NCBI RefSeq assembly: GCF_002813295.1
Contig: NZ_PHUE01000001.1
Coordinates: forward strand, 1-64,000
Reading direction: 5' to 3'
DNA: 64,000 nucleotides
DNA from: Flavobacterium sp. 5
GTDB taxonomy: Bacteria > Bacteroidota > Bacteroidia > Flavobacteriales > Flavobacteriaceae
Numbering within the stretch: the first letter of the stretch is position 1; each line of letters opens with the position of its first letter. The notes beneath the pieces are model-generated. The model saw only the letters and a list, made by a program, of their open reading frames with translations, was not told where the DNA came from and did no database searches. The position numbers and the translations under genes were made by a program. Shown here piece after piece: positions 53,044-63,614 of this stretch.

Positions 53044-54312
53044 CTACATTTTAGCCTTCAATGCTTTATATTCTGCAGTCATTTCAAGAGCACTATATAC
53101 ATTCAATAATGTCTTTGAAACGTCTTGATTTTTAGGATCTAATTCAACTGCTTTTACCAAGTAAGGAATAGTACTTCTAAACAAGTCCTCTCTTTTCTTT
53201 TTCAAAGTGTTATATTTTTTCATATCATCTGCAGACGTACCCAATTTATTCATAGCTTCAATGATGTTTTTTTCATCCTCTAACTTCAGGGCCGCCATAT
53301 TAATATAAGCATTGGTATACTTTGGATTCAATTCCATAACTTTAGCATAGAATTTTTCAGCTTCAGCATTATTTTTTGCTTGAGCACTTATAACACCTAA
53401 GTTAAAAATCAAATCTACATCATTAGGATTTTTCGTTAACGCTTCAGAAATTAATTTTTTATATGTATCCATATCTTTAGTTTCAAGATACAAATTAGCT
53501 TCTGTCAATATCAAAGAAGTATCTTCAGGATTTGCTTTTCTAGCATCTGAAACTGCTTTTTTTGCTTCATCCACTTTCCCTTGCTGAACATAAATTAATG
53601 CCACATTTTTGTAAATCTCTCCTCTTTTAGAAGGCACATTTTCAGTTCTTGGCTTTTCATGAGTTCCCATTTTAACCAATCGATCTCTATCAACAGCTGT
53701 AGTAAAAAAATCTTCTTGGCTATTCACTTTATTAACTGCATAATAATAAGTTGCTTTTCCAGAATAATTCAAATCTTTCAACTCTTTATAAAGTTTCAAA
53801 GCACTATCATAATCTTTTGCATTGACATAAGTCGAAGCTGCATAATAAAGATTTATAGTATCTTTTTTCTCTAACAAATAAGCTTGATAAAGTTTCTCCG
53901 CTCCCTGTGCATTTTTGTCAACTTTTGTATCATCAATAGCTCCGTTAATCAATTTTCCTCTAATTTCTGCAATTGAAGTTGCAGCTTGTGCAGAATATTT
54001 TGATTTACCTGTAACTTTTTCAGCTGCAATTAAATCTTGATAAGCCTTTGCAGCCAAAATCAAATTCTTATCAGCATCTACTTTTTTATTAGATAAATCT
54101 AAATATGCATTTCCTTTTACAAATAAGAACTGTGCCTTTTCTGCATCAGGTGCATTAGCGGTTAAATATTCAGCTGCTGTTAAAATAGTTATCGCTTCAT
54201 CCGATTTCCCATCTTTTAGTGCTTTTTCAGCAGCTTTTATTTCATTTTTTTGAGCAAAACTCGTTACTGATAAAAATAATGCTGACGCAATTATTACATA
54301 TCTACTTTTCAT
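53044..54312 (-). CDS. Exported TPR repeat protein, longer paralogue
   Basis: 422 aa. Signal peptide ..VTSFAQ. TPR units span most of residues 150-400, e.g. N-L-G-V-I-S-A-Q-A-K-N-N-A-E-A-E and A-K-V-M-E-L-N-P-K-Y-T-N-A-Y. It shares start, end and several interior segments with the protein at 51388-52452. It lies 29 bases after the gyrA stop in the same direction, so it is probably co-transcribed with gyrA. Confidence 0.85.
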   Translation of the reverse strand: MKSRYVIIASALFLSVTSFAQKNEIKAAEKALKDGKSDEAITILTAAEYLTANAPDAEKAQFLFVKGNAYLDLSNKKVDADKNLILAAKAYQDLIAAEKVTGKSKYSAQAATSIAEIRGKLINGAIDDTKVDKNAQGAEKLYQAYLLEKKDTINLYYAASTYVNAKDYDSALKLYKELKDLNYSGKATYYYAVNKVNSQEDFFTTAVDRDRLVKMGTHEKPRTENVPSKRGEIYKNVALIYVQQGKVDEAKKAVSDARKANPEDTSLILTEANLYLETKDMDTYKKLISEALTKNPNDVDLIFNLGVISAQAKNNAEAEKFYAKVMELNPKYTNAYINMAALKLEDEKNIIEAMNKLGTSADDMKKYNTLKKKREDLFRSTIPYLVKAVELDPKNQDVSKTLLNVYSALEMTAEYKALKAKM

Positions 54313-54341
54313 ATTAATCTATTTTATATTTACTTATTTAA

Positions 54342-56987
54342 TTATGCTTCATCATCAGCATCATCCTCATCCGAATCATCTTCCTCTACTTCCTCCTCGG
54401 AATCATCTTCTTCTTCATCTTCAACGACACCTTCATCTTCCAGAACTTCTAGATCAGGCTTCACTCTCTCTATCACTGATTCGATAACATTACCATCTTC
54501 ATCAACAACAACTTCAGCAACATCATCTTTCATGACTTTTGTAACCGCTGCGATAGAATCTTTTCCTTTCAAGTTAATCAATCTAACTCCTTGAGTAGCA
54601 CGACCCATGACACGCAAATCTTCAATTGCCATTCTAATTGTCAATCCTGATTTATTAATAATCATTAAATCATCAGCATCTGTTACTGCATTAATCGAAA
54701 TTAATTTCCCCGTTTTTTCGGTAATATTAAGAGTCTTTACTCCTTTTCCTCCACGGTTTGTAATTCTATAAACATCTTCTCCATCATCATCAACTAATTT
54801 AGTACGTTTACCATATCCGTTTTCAGTAACAACCAATATTTGAGAATCAGCAACATTATCTTTATCAACAGTAACCATACCAATTACTTCATCGGTATCG
54901 TCTTTTAATGAAATTCCACGAACTCCAGAAGCTGTTCTTCCCATCGGACGCGTTTTAGTTTCTTCAAAACGAACTAATTTTCCAGATTTAACAGCCAAAA
55001 TAATCTGACTTTCTCCGTTAGTTAATTTCGCTTCTAATAACTCATCACCTTCCTTAATAGTAATTGCAGCAACACCATTTACCCTAGGCTTAGAATATTT
55101 CTCTAAAGACGTTTTCTTAACCTGTCCTTTTTTAGTTACCATTACAAGATTATGACTATTGATATATTCTTTATCCTTTAAATCTTGAGTACAAATGAAG
55201 GCTTTTACTTTATCATCACTTTCAATATTAACCAAGTTTTGAATCGCTCTACCTTTTGCCGTTTTACTTCCTTCTGGAATTTCATAAACACGCATCCAGA
55301 AACATTTTCCTTTCTGAGTAAAGAACATCATATATTGGTGATTAGTAGCAACAAACATGTGTTCTAAGAAATCTTGATCTCTTGTTCCAGCACTTTTTTG
55401 ACCAACTCCTCCCCTATTTTGAGTTTTGTATTCTGTAAGGTTTGTACGTTTGATATAACCTGCATGAGAAATAGTAATTACTACATTTTCATCAGCAATT
55501 AAATCTTCAATACTAACATCTCCACCTGAATACTCAATTTGAGAACGACGCTCATCACCATATTTCTCACGAATCTCTTCAAGCTCTTCTTTAATTAATG
55601 CTGTTCTTAAATTAACATCTGCTAATAAAGCCTTTAAATACTCGATTAATTTCATTAATTCTTCAAATTCAGCTCTTAACTTATCTTGTTCCAGACCTGT
55701 TAACTGACGCAAACGCATCTCTACAATAGCTCTGGCTTGAATATCTGACAACTTAAATCTTTCGATTAATTTCTCACGAGCTTCCTCAGTGTTTTTAGAC
55801 CCCCTAATTAACGCAATAACTTCATCAATATTATCTGAAGCAATGATTAAACCTTCTAAAATATGCGCTCTTTCTTCAGCTTTACGTAATTCAAATTGCG
55901 TTCTACGAACTACAACATCATGACGGTGCTCTATAAAATAATGAATCATATCTTTTAGATTCAACATTTGTGGGCGACCTTTTACCAATGCAATGTTGTT
56001 TACACTGAATGAAGATTGTAATTGTGTATATTTATATAAGGTATTCAAAACCACATTTGGCGTTGCATCACGTTTTAAAATATAAACAATACGCATACCA
56101 TTTCTATCCGATTCGTCTCGAATATTAGCAATACCATCTATTTTTTTCTCATTAACCAAATCAGCCGTACGTTTGATCATATCAGCTTTATTAACTTGGT
56201 ATGGAATTTCGGTAACAATTATAGATTCTCTTCCGTCTACTTCCTCAAAACCAACTTTGGCACGCATAACAATACGCCCTCTACCCGTTTTAAAAGCTTC
56301 ACGAACACCTTCATAACCATATATTATACCACCAGTAGGAAAATCTGGAGCTTTAATATGATTCATCAATTCATCAATTTCAATATCATTATTTTCAAGA
56401 TACGCTAATGTACCATTGATAACCTCTGTTAAATTATGTGGAGGCATATTAGTAGCCATCCCTACAGCAATTCCCGTTGCTCCATTGATTAACAAAGTAG
56501 GAACTCTGGTTGGCATTACTTTTGGTTCATATAAAGTATCGTCAAAATTTAATTGAAAATCAACTGTTTCTTTTTCGATATCGGCCATAATTTCTTCCGA
56601 AATCTTTCTCATTCTGGCCTCAGTATAACGCATTGCCGCCGGACTATCACCATCTACAGATCCAAAGTTACCTTGTCCATCAACTAATAAATAACGCATA
56701 CTCCATTCTTGAGCCATACGCACCATTGCATCATAAACCGAGGTATCTCCATGTGGGTGATACTTTCCTAAAACTTCCCCGACTATTCTTGCAGATTTTT
56801 TGTGGGCAGATCTTGAAGTTACTCCTAAATCATACATTCCGTAAAGTACTCTTCGATGCACTGGCTTCAAACCATCTCTTACATCAGGAAGCGCTCTTGA
56901 GACAATTACCGACATCGAATAATCGATGTAAGCTGATTTCATTTCATCTTCAATGTTAATAGGAATTAACTTTTCTCCTTCAGACAT
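54342..56987 (-). CDS. gyrA: DNA gyrase subunit A
   Basis: 881 aa. The breakage-reunion domain carries the catalytic Tyr121 (A-A-M-R-Y-T-E-A-R). In the quinolone-resistance region, [10 protein letters not shown], Thr82 takes the place of E. coli Ser83 and Asp86 that of Asp87. The C-terminal beta-pinwheel includes the GyrA box Q-N-R-G-G-V-G. After the pinwheel a tail of about 35 residues is almost wholly Asp and Glu. Gyrase introduces negative supercoils with GyrB. Divergent from clpC with 263 bases between. Confidence 0.97.
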   Translation of the reverse strand: MSEGEKLIPINIEDEMKSAYIDYSMSVIVSRALPDVRDGLKPVHRRVLYGMYDLGVTSRSAHKKSARIVGEVLGKYHPHGDTSVYDAMVRMAQEWSMRYLLVDGQGNFGSVDGDSPAAMRYTEARMRKISEEIMADIEKETVDFQLNFDDTLYEPKVMPTRVPTLLINGATGIAVGMATNMPPHNLTEVINGTLAYLENNDIEIDELMNHIKAPDFPTGGIIYGYEGVREAFKTGRGRIVMRAKVGFEEVDGRESIIVTEIPYQVNKADMIKRTADLVNEKKIDGIANIRDESDRNGMRIVYILKRDATPNVVLNTLYKYTQLQSSFSVNNIALVKGRPQMLNLKDMIHYFIEHRHDVVVRRTQFELRKAEERAHILEGLIIASDNIDEVIALIRGSKNTEEAREKLIERFKLSDIQARAIVEMRLRQLTGLEQDKLRAEFEELMKLIEYLKALLADVNLRTALIKEELEEIREKYGDERRSQIEYSGGDVSIEDLIADENVVITISHAGYIKRTNLTEYKTQNRGGVGQKSAGTRDQDFLEHMFVATNHQYMMFFTQKGKCFWMRVYEIPEGSKTAKGRAIQNLVNIESDDKVKAFICTQDLKDKEYINSHNLVMVTKKGQVKKTSLEKYSKPRVNGVAAITIKEGDELLEAKLTNGESQIILAVKSGKLVRFEETKTRPMGRTASGVRGISLKDDTDEVIGMVTVDKDNVADSQILVVTENGYGKRTKLVDDDGEDVYRITNRGGKGVKTLNITEKTGKLISINAVTDADDLMIINKSGLTIRMAIEDLRVMGRATQGVRLINLKGKDSIAAVTKVMKDDVAEVVVDEDGNVIESVIERVKPDLEVLEDEGVVEDEEEDDSEEEVEEDDSDEDDADDEA

Positions 56988-57250
56988 AAATATATTCTTA
57001 AATTAAAATTATTTTGTATTAAAAAATCCCGCTAATATAAGCTTTCTCAATATTTTTTCAATCATAATATATACATAAATTTATCTGATTTATTAACAAA
57101 ATTTTATTGTCAATTAGTTAATAAATTAAGTTACTTTTAAGTCTATAATCTTCATTTTTTTTGTCAATTAGCATTAATAGATTTATAAGGTATGATTTTT
57201 GCTTTTAAACTTCATGTTTACTAAATTTACATTAACAATATTTAAATATT

Positions 57251-59797
57251 ATGGATGATAATTTTTCACCTAGAGTAAAAGACGTTATTACTTATAGCAA
57301 GGAAGAGGCATTGCGTCTTGGACATGACTTTATAGGTACTGAACATTTGATGCTTGGCATTCTGAGGGATGGTAATGGTAAAGCTATTCACATCCTGAAT
57401 AACCTCTCTATTGATCTTGATCATTTAAGACGAAAGGTTGAGATCCTAAGCCCAGCGAGCCCTAGCATTGATGTCAGTGTAGAAAAGAAAAATTTACATC
57501 TGACGCGTCAAGCTGAACGAGCTTTGAAAACAACTTTTTTGGAAGCCAAAGTTTTCCAAAGCTCATCTATTAGCACAGCACATCTGCTGTTGTGTATCTT
57601 AAGAAACGAAAATGATCCTACAACCAAGTTATTGAATAAACTTAAAATAGATTATGATATAGCTAAAGAACAATACATCAATATGACTCCAAACGAAGAA
57701 GAATTTTTAGAAAACTTGCCAAAAAACGAATCATATAATGATGATTCAGGACAAGATGACAGTCTCAAAGAAGGTGGTTTCAATAATCCCGCCAATAAAT
57801 CAAATAAAAAATCTAAAACTCCGGTTCTTGACAACTTTGGGAGAGATTTAACAGAAATGGCAGAAGAAGGAAAACTAGATCCTGTTGTTGGGCGTGAAAA
57901 AGAAATAGAACGTGTTTCTCAAATTTTGAGTCGTCGCAAAAAAAACAACCCCTTATTAATAGGAGAACCTGGTGTAGGTAAGTCTGCTATTGCTGAAGGA
58001 TTGGCTTTGCGTATTATTCAAAAGAAAGTTTCTCGTATATTATTCAACAAACGTGTTGTAACTCTCGATTTAGCTAGCTTAGTTGCTGGTACAAAATACA
58101 GAGGTCAGTTTGAAGAACGTATGAAAGCAGTTATGAATGAGTTAGAGAAAAATGATGATATCATTCTTTTCATAGATGAAATTCACACCATTGTTGGCGC
58201 TGGTGGAGCCACTGGCTCACTTGATGCCTCAAATATGTTCAAACCTGCTTTATCAAGAGGTGAGATTCAATGTATTGGAGCTACAACTTTGGATGAGTAC
58301 AGACAATATATCGAGAAAGATGGTGCATTAGAAAGACGTTTTCAAAAAGTAATTGTTGAACCAACTTCTGTTGAGGAAACAATTGCAATTTTGAACAATA
58401 TTAAAAACAAATATGAAGACCATCATAATGTAATTTACACTGATGAAGCTATTGAAGCTTGTGTTAAATTAACCAACCGATACATGTCTGAACGTTTCTT
58501 GCCAGACAAAGCTATTGATGCATTGGATGAAGCTGGATCTCGAGTTCACATCACTAACATTGACGTTCCGAAACAAATTTTGGATTTGGAGCGCCAACTA
58601 GAAGAAGTTCGCGAATTAAAAAACTTGGTTGTTAAAAAACAAAAATATGAAGAAGCAGCCAAACTTCGTGACGATGAGAAAAAAATAGAAAAAGATTTAG
58701 CCATAGCACAAGAGCAATGGGAAGAAGATTCTAAAAGTAACAGAATAGTAGTTACCGAAGATAATGTAGCTGATGTTGTATCTATGATGACTGGTATTCC
58801 AGTAAATAGAATTGCCCAAACAGAGAGCAATAAATTAGCTAAATTACCTCAGTTGATTCAAGACAAAGTAATTGGACAAAATGAAGCTGTTTTAAAAATC
58901 GCGAGATCTATTCAAAGAAATCGTGCTGGATTAAAAGATCCTAACAAACCAATTGGATCCTTTATTTTCCTAGGTCAAACTGGTGTTGGTAAAACGCAAT
59001 TAGCTAAAGTTCTTGCTAAAGAATTATTTGATTCTGAAGATGCATTGGTTCGAATTGACATGAGTGAATACATGGAGAAATTTGCGATTTCAAGATTAGT
59101 TGGAGCGCCTCCGGGATACGTAGGATACGAAGAAGGTGGACAATTAACCGAAAAAGTTCGTAGAAAACCATATTGTGTTGTATTGCTAGATGAAATTGAA
59201 AAAGCGCATCCAGATGTTTTCAACATGATGCTTCAAGTGCTTGATGATGGCTATTTAACTGATAGCTTAGGTCGTAAAATTGATTTCAAGAACACCATTA
59301 TTATTATGACTTCTAATGTAGGAGCACGTCAATTGAAAGATTTTGGTCAAGGTGTTGGATTCGGTACTGCTGCCAAAGTTGCTCAAGCTGATGACAATTC
59401 TAAAAGTATCATTGAAAATGCTTTAAAGAAAACTTTTGCTCCTGAATTTTTAAATAGAATTGATGATGTAATTGTATTTAACACTTTAGAAAAAGAAGAT
59501 ATCAATTTGATTATCGAAATTGAACTAAAAAAATTATACACTCGTGTTAATGAATTAGGGTATCAATTGAAATTGTCTGATGAAGCCAAAGCATTTATTG
59601 CTGATAAAGGATTCGATAAACAATTTGGTGCAAGACCATTAAAAAGAGCGATTCAGAAGTATATTGAAGATGCTTTAGCAGAAGAAATTATCACTTCAAA
59701 AATCACTTCTGGTGACGAAATTTTCATGGATATTGAAGAAGGTTCTCAAGAATTAACTATAAAAGTTCACAAAGCAGAAGAACCTACTAATCAATAA
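57251..59797 (+). CDS. clpC: ATP-dependent Clp protease ATP-binding subunit ClpC
   Basis: 848 aa. Double Clp N domain (1-150), acidic/Asn-rich linker, first AAA+ module with G-E-P-G-V-G-K-S from Gly238 and F-I-D-E-I-H, a middle region with a UVR-type helix ([10 protein letters not shown]), second AAA+ module with G-Q-T-G-V-G-K-T from Gly575 and L-L-D-E-I-E, and the ClpB D2-small domain. It unfolds proteins for ClpP. A terminator follows. Confidence 0.95.
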   Translation: MDDNFSPRVKDVITYSKEEALRLGHDFIGTEHLMLGILRDGNGKAIHILNNLSIDLDHLRRKVEILSPASPSIDVSVEKKNLHLTRQAERALKTTFLEAKVFQSSSISTAHLLLCILRNENDPTTKLLNKLKIDYDIAKEQYINMTPNEEEFLENLPKNESYNDDSGQDDSLKEGGFNNPANKSNKKSKTPVLDNFGRDLTEMAEEGKLDPVVGREKEIERVSQILSRRKKNNPLLIGEPGVGKSAIAEGLALRIIQKKVSRILFNKRVVTLDLASLVAGTKYRGQFEERMKAVMNELEKNDDIILFIDEIHTIVGAGGATGSLDASNMFKPALSRGEIQCIGATTLDEYRQYIEKDGALERRFQKVIVEPTSVEETIAILNNIKNKYEDHHNVIYTDEAIEACVKLTNRYMSERFLPDKAIDALDEAGSRVHITNIDVPKQILDLERQLEEVRELKNLVVKKQKYEEAAKLRDDEKKIEKDLAIAQEQWEEDSKSNRIVVTEDNVADVVSMMTGIPVNRIAQTESNKLAKLPQLIQDKVIGQNEAVLKIARSIQRNRAGLKDPNKPIGSFIFLGQTGVGKTQLAKVLAKELFDSEDALVRIDMSEYMEKFAISRLVGAPPGYVGYEEGGQLTEKVRRKPYCVVLLDEIEKAHPDVFNMMLQVLDDGYLTDSLGRKIDFKNTIIIMTSNVGARQLKDFGQGVGFGTAAKVAQADDNSKSIIENALKKTFAPEFLNRIDDVIVFNTLEKEDINLIIEIELKKLYTRVNELGYQLKLSDEAKAFIADKGFDKQFGARPLKRAIQKYIEDALAEEIITSKITSGDEIFMDIEEGSQELTIKVHKAEEPTNQ

Positions 59798-59819
59798 TTT
59801 AAACAAACACATCTATAAC

Positions 59820-59856
59820 AAACCCGTTACGTTTTAATAACATAACGGGTTTATTC
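59820..59856 (+). terminator. Terminator after clpC
   Basis: AAACCCGTTA (59820-59829) and TAACGGGTTT (59843-59852) pair perfectly over 10 bp; a moderate T tract (TTTATTCTTT) follows. Confidence 0.8.
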
Positions 59857-59935
59857 TTTATAGGATATTATCGTATTTTTTAAAAACAAATATTTACATT
59901 TGATATAAATATAAAAGATCATCCAAAATTAATTT

Positions 59936-61306
59936 ATGGTACAAAATAAAGTCATACTGGGTAGCGAAGAATGGTGCTCATTTCCAGAATTAGGAATCCC
60001 AACAATTAAAGCTCGTGTCGATTCTGGTGCCAAAACATCTGCTTTGCATGCTATCAATATTGCGCCATTTATAAAAAACGATGCCAATTGGGTAAAGTTT
60101 GACATCAATCCTATCCAAAACAATATAAAAACAGTTATTCATTGCGAAGCTCCTTTAGTCGGAAAACGTATTGTAAAAAGCTCCAGCGGATTTAGAGAAC
60201 ATCGTTATGTGATTCAAACCAGCATATCTATTGGTGATACAAAATGGCCAATTGAAATGACACTTACCAATAGAGACTCAATGGGTTTCAGAATGCTTTT
60301 GGGAAGAGAAGCCATGAGCGGAAGAATACTTGTTGATCCTGAACAAAAATACCTTCTAGGACAACCAACACCTGAAAGCCTAAAAGAATTATATGTAAAT
60401 TCAGAAAAAGCCAGCTCTGGTTTAAGAATTGGGCTTTTGGCTAGTAATCCTGAATTATACAGTAACAAAAGAATCATGGAAGCTGGCGAAATGCGAGGTC
60501 ATGAAATGCATTTCTTGAACATCAAAGAATGTTACATGAAGCTTGATGCTAAAACTCCTGAAATTCATTATCGTGGTGGAAAAATATTAAATCAATTTGA
60601 TGCTATTATCCCTAGAATTCGCCCTAGTATCACCTTTTATGGCTGTGCTTTGACGCGACAATTTGAAGCATTAAAAGTGTATTGTTTAAACTCATCTACA
60701 GCAATCACACAATCCAGAGATAAATTATATTCTTTGCAATTATTACTGAATCACGGTGTTGACATTCCAACTACTGGATTTGCTAATTCCCCATTAGATA
60801 CAGATAATTTAATCAAAATGGTGGGTGGTTCGCCTCTTATCGTAAAATTATTAGAAGGAACTCAAGGAAAAGGAGTTGTATTGGCAGAAACTAAGAAAGC
60901 CGCAGAAAGTGTAATTAACGCTTTCAAAAGCCTAAATGCTAATATATTAGTCCAGGAATTCATCAAAGAAGCCAATGGAAAAGACATTCGTTGTTTTGTA
61001 ATTGACGGGAAAGTTGTTGCTGCTATTCAACGAGAAGCAATGCCTGGTGAATTTAGAGCTAACATTCATTTGGGAGGAACTGCATCAGTAATTAAAGTTA
61101 CAGCTGAGGAAAAAAAGATTGCCATAAAAGCTGCAAAAGCTATGGACTTAAAAGTTGCTGGAGTTGATATTATTCGTTCCTCAAAAGGACCGTTATTACT
61201 CGAAGTAAACTCTTCACCAGGATTAGAAGGAATAGAAGGCGCCACTAACAAAGATATTGCCGGAGAAATGATTAAAGCTATTGAGAAGAATTTTAAAATT
61301 AAATAA
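59936..61306 (+). CDS. rimK: RimB-RimK fusion: retropepsin-like domain plus S6 glutamate ligase
   Basis: 456 aa. Residues 1-145 are the RimB/ATP-dependent zinc protease-like domain, a retropepsin-type fold with D29-S-G-A-K-T-S and a closing L-G-R-E-A. Residues about 160-456 are RimK, an ATP-grasp ligase with Q-G-K-G-V-V (P-loop-like) and [11 protein letters not shown] (metal site). RimK adds glutamates to ribosomal protein S6; RimB partners modulate or reverse this. In many genomes they are separate genes; here they are one chain without a break. Cytoplasmic. Confidence 0.9.
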   Translation: MVQNKVILGSEEWCSFPELGIPTIKARVDSGAKTSALHAINIAPFIKNDANWVKFDINPIQNNIKTVIHCEAPLVGKRIVKSSSGFREHRYVIQTSISIGDTKWPIEMTLTNRDSMGFRMLLGREAMSGRILVDPEQKYLLGQPTPESLKELYVNSEKASSGLRIGLLASNPELYSNKRIMEAGEMRGHEMHFLNIKECYMKLDAKTPEIHYRGGKILNQFDAIIPRIRPSITFYGCALTRQFEALKVYCLNSSTAITQSRDKLYSLQLLLNHGVDIPTTGFANSPLDTDNLIKMVGGSPLIVKLLEGTQGKGVVLAETKKAAESVINAFKSLNANILVQEFIKEANGKDIRCFVIDGKVVAAIQREAMPGEFRANIHLGGTASVIKVTAEEKKIAIKAAKAMDLKVAGVDIIRSSKGPLLLEVNSSPGLEGIEGATNKDIAGEMIKAIEKNFKIK

Positions 61307-61310
61307 TTTT

Positions 61311-61379
61311 TAGTTGATTGTTTTTAGTTATTAGTTGACCGTTTTCTAATCTATCCTCTAACAACTAAAAACAGCCAAC
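61311..61379. repeat. Short inverted repeat between rimK and the DUF421 gene
   Basis: TTTAGTTGATTGTTTTTAGT (from 61311) is partly complementary to the segment around 61365-61380 containing ACTAAAAACAGCCAACT. It could form a hairpin or be an intergenic repeat copy. No T tract follows on the plus strand. Confidence 0.55.
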
Positions 61380-61396
61380 TGACAACCAAGAACTAA

Positions 61397-61912
61397 ATGA
61401 ATCCATACCTAGATATCATCATTCGAAGTACAGCAGTGTATCTGTTCATGGTTATTGCATTGCGTGTTTTTGGCAAGAAAGAATTATCACAGCTCAATAC
61501 GGCCGATGTGATTCTGATTCTTCTTATCAGCAATTCTGTGCAGAATGCAATGGTAGGAAATAACACAACATTGTGGGGCGGTTTGGCAGCAGCAACAATT
61601 CTTTTTGCAATTAACTTTGTTATCAAAAAGCTCTTGTTCAACTCTAAAAAATTCAGTGATTTCATGCTTGAAAAACCTGAGATTCTAATTCACAACGGGA
61701 CTTTAGATTTCAAAACGTTAGGCAAGTTAAACATAACTTCGGATGAACTAAAAGAAGCAATGAGAGAACATGGTGTAGAATTTTTTAAAGATGTAAAAAT
61801 AGCCATGCTTGAAATTGATGGAAACATAAGCATCATTAGTGGTGACAAAGTTTTAAAACAAACTCATTACAAACGAAGAAAGAATCATAAAAACTTAATT
61901 CAAGGGAATTAG
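61397..61912 (+). CDS. DUF421 (YetF-like) membrane protein
   Basis: 171 aa. Three N-terminal membrane segments (about 8-25, 37-52, 58-78) include the conserved R-V-F-G-K-K-E-L-S-Q-L. A cytoplasmic beta domain follows (K-P-E-I-L-I-H-N-G; I-T-S-D-E-L-K-E-A-M-R-E-H-G). This is a standard DUF421 architecture; function uncertain. 90 bases after rimK. Confidence 0.88.
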   Translation: MNPYLDIIIRSTAVYLFMVIALRVFGKKELSQLNTADVILILLISNSVQNAMVGNNTTLWGGLAAATILFAINFVIKKLLFNSKKFSDFMLEKPEILIHNGTLDFKTLGKLNITSDELKEAMREHGVEFFKDVKIAMLEIDGNISIISGDKVLKQTHYKRRKNHKNLIQGN

Positions 61913-62055
61913 ATTAAGGAGTTAACTACATTAAGTATATTCAGAGTTATTAAACATTATAAATTAAGTTTCATCAACTACCGAAATACGGATTAACACT
62001 AAAAAAGCTTAAATCCTTTCTTAAATAAGTTGACAAAAACTCCAATCTTCTAATT
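61913..62055. other. Spacer before the structured RNA candidate
   Basis: No gene or structure recognised. Confidence 0.35.
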
Positions 62056-62127
62056 TAGCCCCGATGGAAGCGACATCCTTTTTATTTCGATTTTTATCGG
62101 GATAAAAAGATACAGTGGACAGCGGGA
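62056..62127 (+). ncRNA. Probable Flavo-1-type structured RNA
   Basis: TAGCCCCGATGGAAGCG at 62056-62072 and AGTGGACAGCGGGA at 62114-62127 flank a stem of ATCCTTTTTAT against ATAAAAAGAT. The outer CCCG pairs with CGGG. This wording (CCCGATxGAAGxG...ATCC ... AAAAGATAxAGxGGAxAGCGGGA) is, from memory, that of the Flavo-1 RNA motif scattered between genes in Flavobacteria. Orientation is taken from that pattern. No function is known for the motif. Confidence 0.6.
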
Positions 62128-62190
62128 GAAATACTGATTATTATCGAATATTTTCTGCTCCAAAAAAAGCATCGCAAATTTTATGACATA

Positions 62191-62228
62191 AAAAAAAAAA
62201 CCATTCGTAATCCGAATGGTTTTTTTTT
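62191..62228. terminator. Bidirectional terminator, end of the phosphate transporter operon
   Basis: CCATTCG (62201-62207) and CGAATGG (62213-62219) are flanked by ten A on the left and nine T on the right, extending the stem and giving a T tract in both directions. It is 11 bases past the stop at 62239. Confidence 0.9.
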
Positions 62229-62238
62229 ATGTATTATT

Positions 62239-63585
62239 CTATAAAAATATATGTAGGAACCAATATACTAATGAAGCTAGTAATGCTGAAACTGGAATTG
62301 TTAAAACCCAAGCCCAAAGTAAACTTACAGTTACCCCCCAACGAACAGCTGAAACACGTTTCGTTAATCCAACTCCAATTATAGAACCTGTAATAGTATG
62401 TGTTGTACTTACCGGCACTTTAAAATGTTCTGTAAAATAAAGCGTTAAGGCTCCTGCTGTTTCGGCTGCTACTCCTTCAAAAGAAGTCACTTTAGTGATT
62501 TTAGAACCCATTGTTTTTACAATTTTCCAACCACCACTTAATGTTCCAACCGCAATGGCAGTATAACAAGCTAAAGGAATCCATTCTGGCATTACTCCTT
62601 TTATTCCTTTATCATCATCTGGAAGCACTACTTGCAACCACTCAGGAAGATGCATAATATCTACACCACTGGTTTTAATATATACCGCAACAGCTGCTGC
62701 GATAATTCCCATAACTTTTTGAGAATCGTTTCCACCGTGGCCTAAACTAAATGCAGCAGAAGATAACAATTGCATTTTTTTCAAAACTGCATCAGCTTTA
62801 TGCAAATTTAAACTACTAAAAAATAAAGCGAATGTTGAAATAGATAATATTATAAAAGCTACTAAAAACCATTTAATATTATGTGATTCAAATACAATAC
62901 TCCAAAAATGAGAATCAAAACGAGGTTTTTCGATTTTTTCAAATGGAACCATTTGATTATAAACAAACCAAACTGATAGTATCATCAATGCGATTGTAAA
63001 CAACTTAGGAAGGATACTTTTTCTAGAAGCATTTAATAACCAGATAGAAATTAAATACGACATTAAGGCTCCTAATAAAGGGGCAAGAACTATAAAAGCA
63101 ATGATAATTACAACTCCAGAAGGCATACCACCATCTTTTCCATCTTTGTACCAACTTACAATATCATACCAATGTCTCGTATGTTGCACTCCATCTTCTA
63201 TTAAAGTATAATCTGAAAACCCGTGCATTGTAATTGCATGAGCAACTGCTGCTCCTGCAAAACCTCCAATTAAAGTATGTGAGGAACTGGAAGGAATTCC
63301 TTGCCACCAAGTGATTAAATTCCAAATAATAGCAGCAATAACACCCGCAAGAATTACAACTAAATCTATTTGGCTTGAATCAGCTGTCTTTGCAACGGTA
63401 TTTGCTACACCTAAACCAAAAACCCAATAGGCCAAAAAGTTAAAAAAAGCTGCCCAAAGTACCGCTTGAAAAGGGGATAAAACCTTGGTTGCAACAACAG
63501 TAGCAATAGCATTTGCAGCATCATGGAAACCATTGATGTAATCAAAAATTAATGCTAGAACTATAATAATTAATAGTAAAGTCAT
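62239..63585 (-). CDS. PiT family inorganic phosphate transporter
   Basis: 448 aa with about ten membrane segments. The two inverted PiT signature segments are present: D-Y-I-N-G-F-H-D-A-A-N-A-I-A (about 13-26) and S-L-G-H-G-G-N-D-S-Q-K-V-M-G (about 276-289). It imports phosphate with protons or sodium. It follows the DUF47 gene by 29 bases, the usual pairing. Confidence 0.93.
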   Translation of the reverse strand: MTLLLIIIVLALIFDYINGFHDAANAIATVVATKVLSPFQAVLWAAFFNFLAYWVFGLGVANTVAKTADSSQIDLVVILAGVIAAIIWNLITWWQGIPSSSSHTLIGGFAGAAVAHAITMHGFSDYTLIEDGVQHTRHWYDIVSWYKDGKDGGMPSGVVIIIAFIVLAPLLGALMSYLISIWLLNASRKSILPKLFTIALMILSVWFVYNQMVPFEKIEKPRFDSHFWSIVFESHNIKWFLVAFIILSISTFALFFSSLNLHKADAVLKKMQLLSSAAFSLGHGGNDSQKVMGIIAAAVAVYIKTSGVDIMHLPEWLQVVLPDDDKGIKGVMPEWIPLACYTAIAVGTLSGGWKIVKTMGSKITKVTSFEGVAAETAGALTLYFTEHFKVPVSTTHTITGSIIGVGLTKRVSAVRWGVTVSLLWAWVLTIPVSALLASLVYWFLHIFL

Positions 63586-63614
63586 ATCAATATCTTCAGA
63601 ATGAATAGATTAAA

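Noticed and set aside
56700..56760. Quinolone-resistance mutation in gyrA
   Set aside because: Thr at the Ser83-equivalent position may be the natural residue in this group; without relatives to compare it cannot be called a mutation.
62216..62440. Plus-strand open frame over the terminator and transporter gene
   Set aside because: It is antisense to the strongly supported PiT coding region and has no recognisable protein character.
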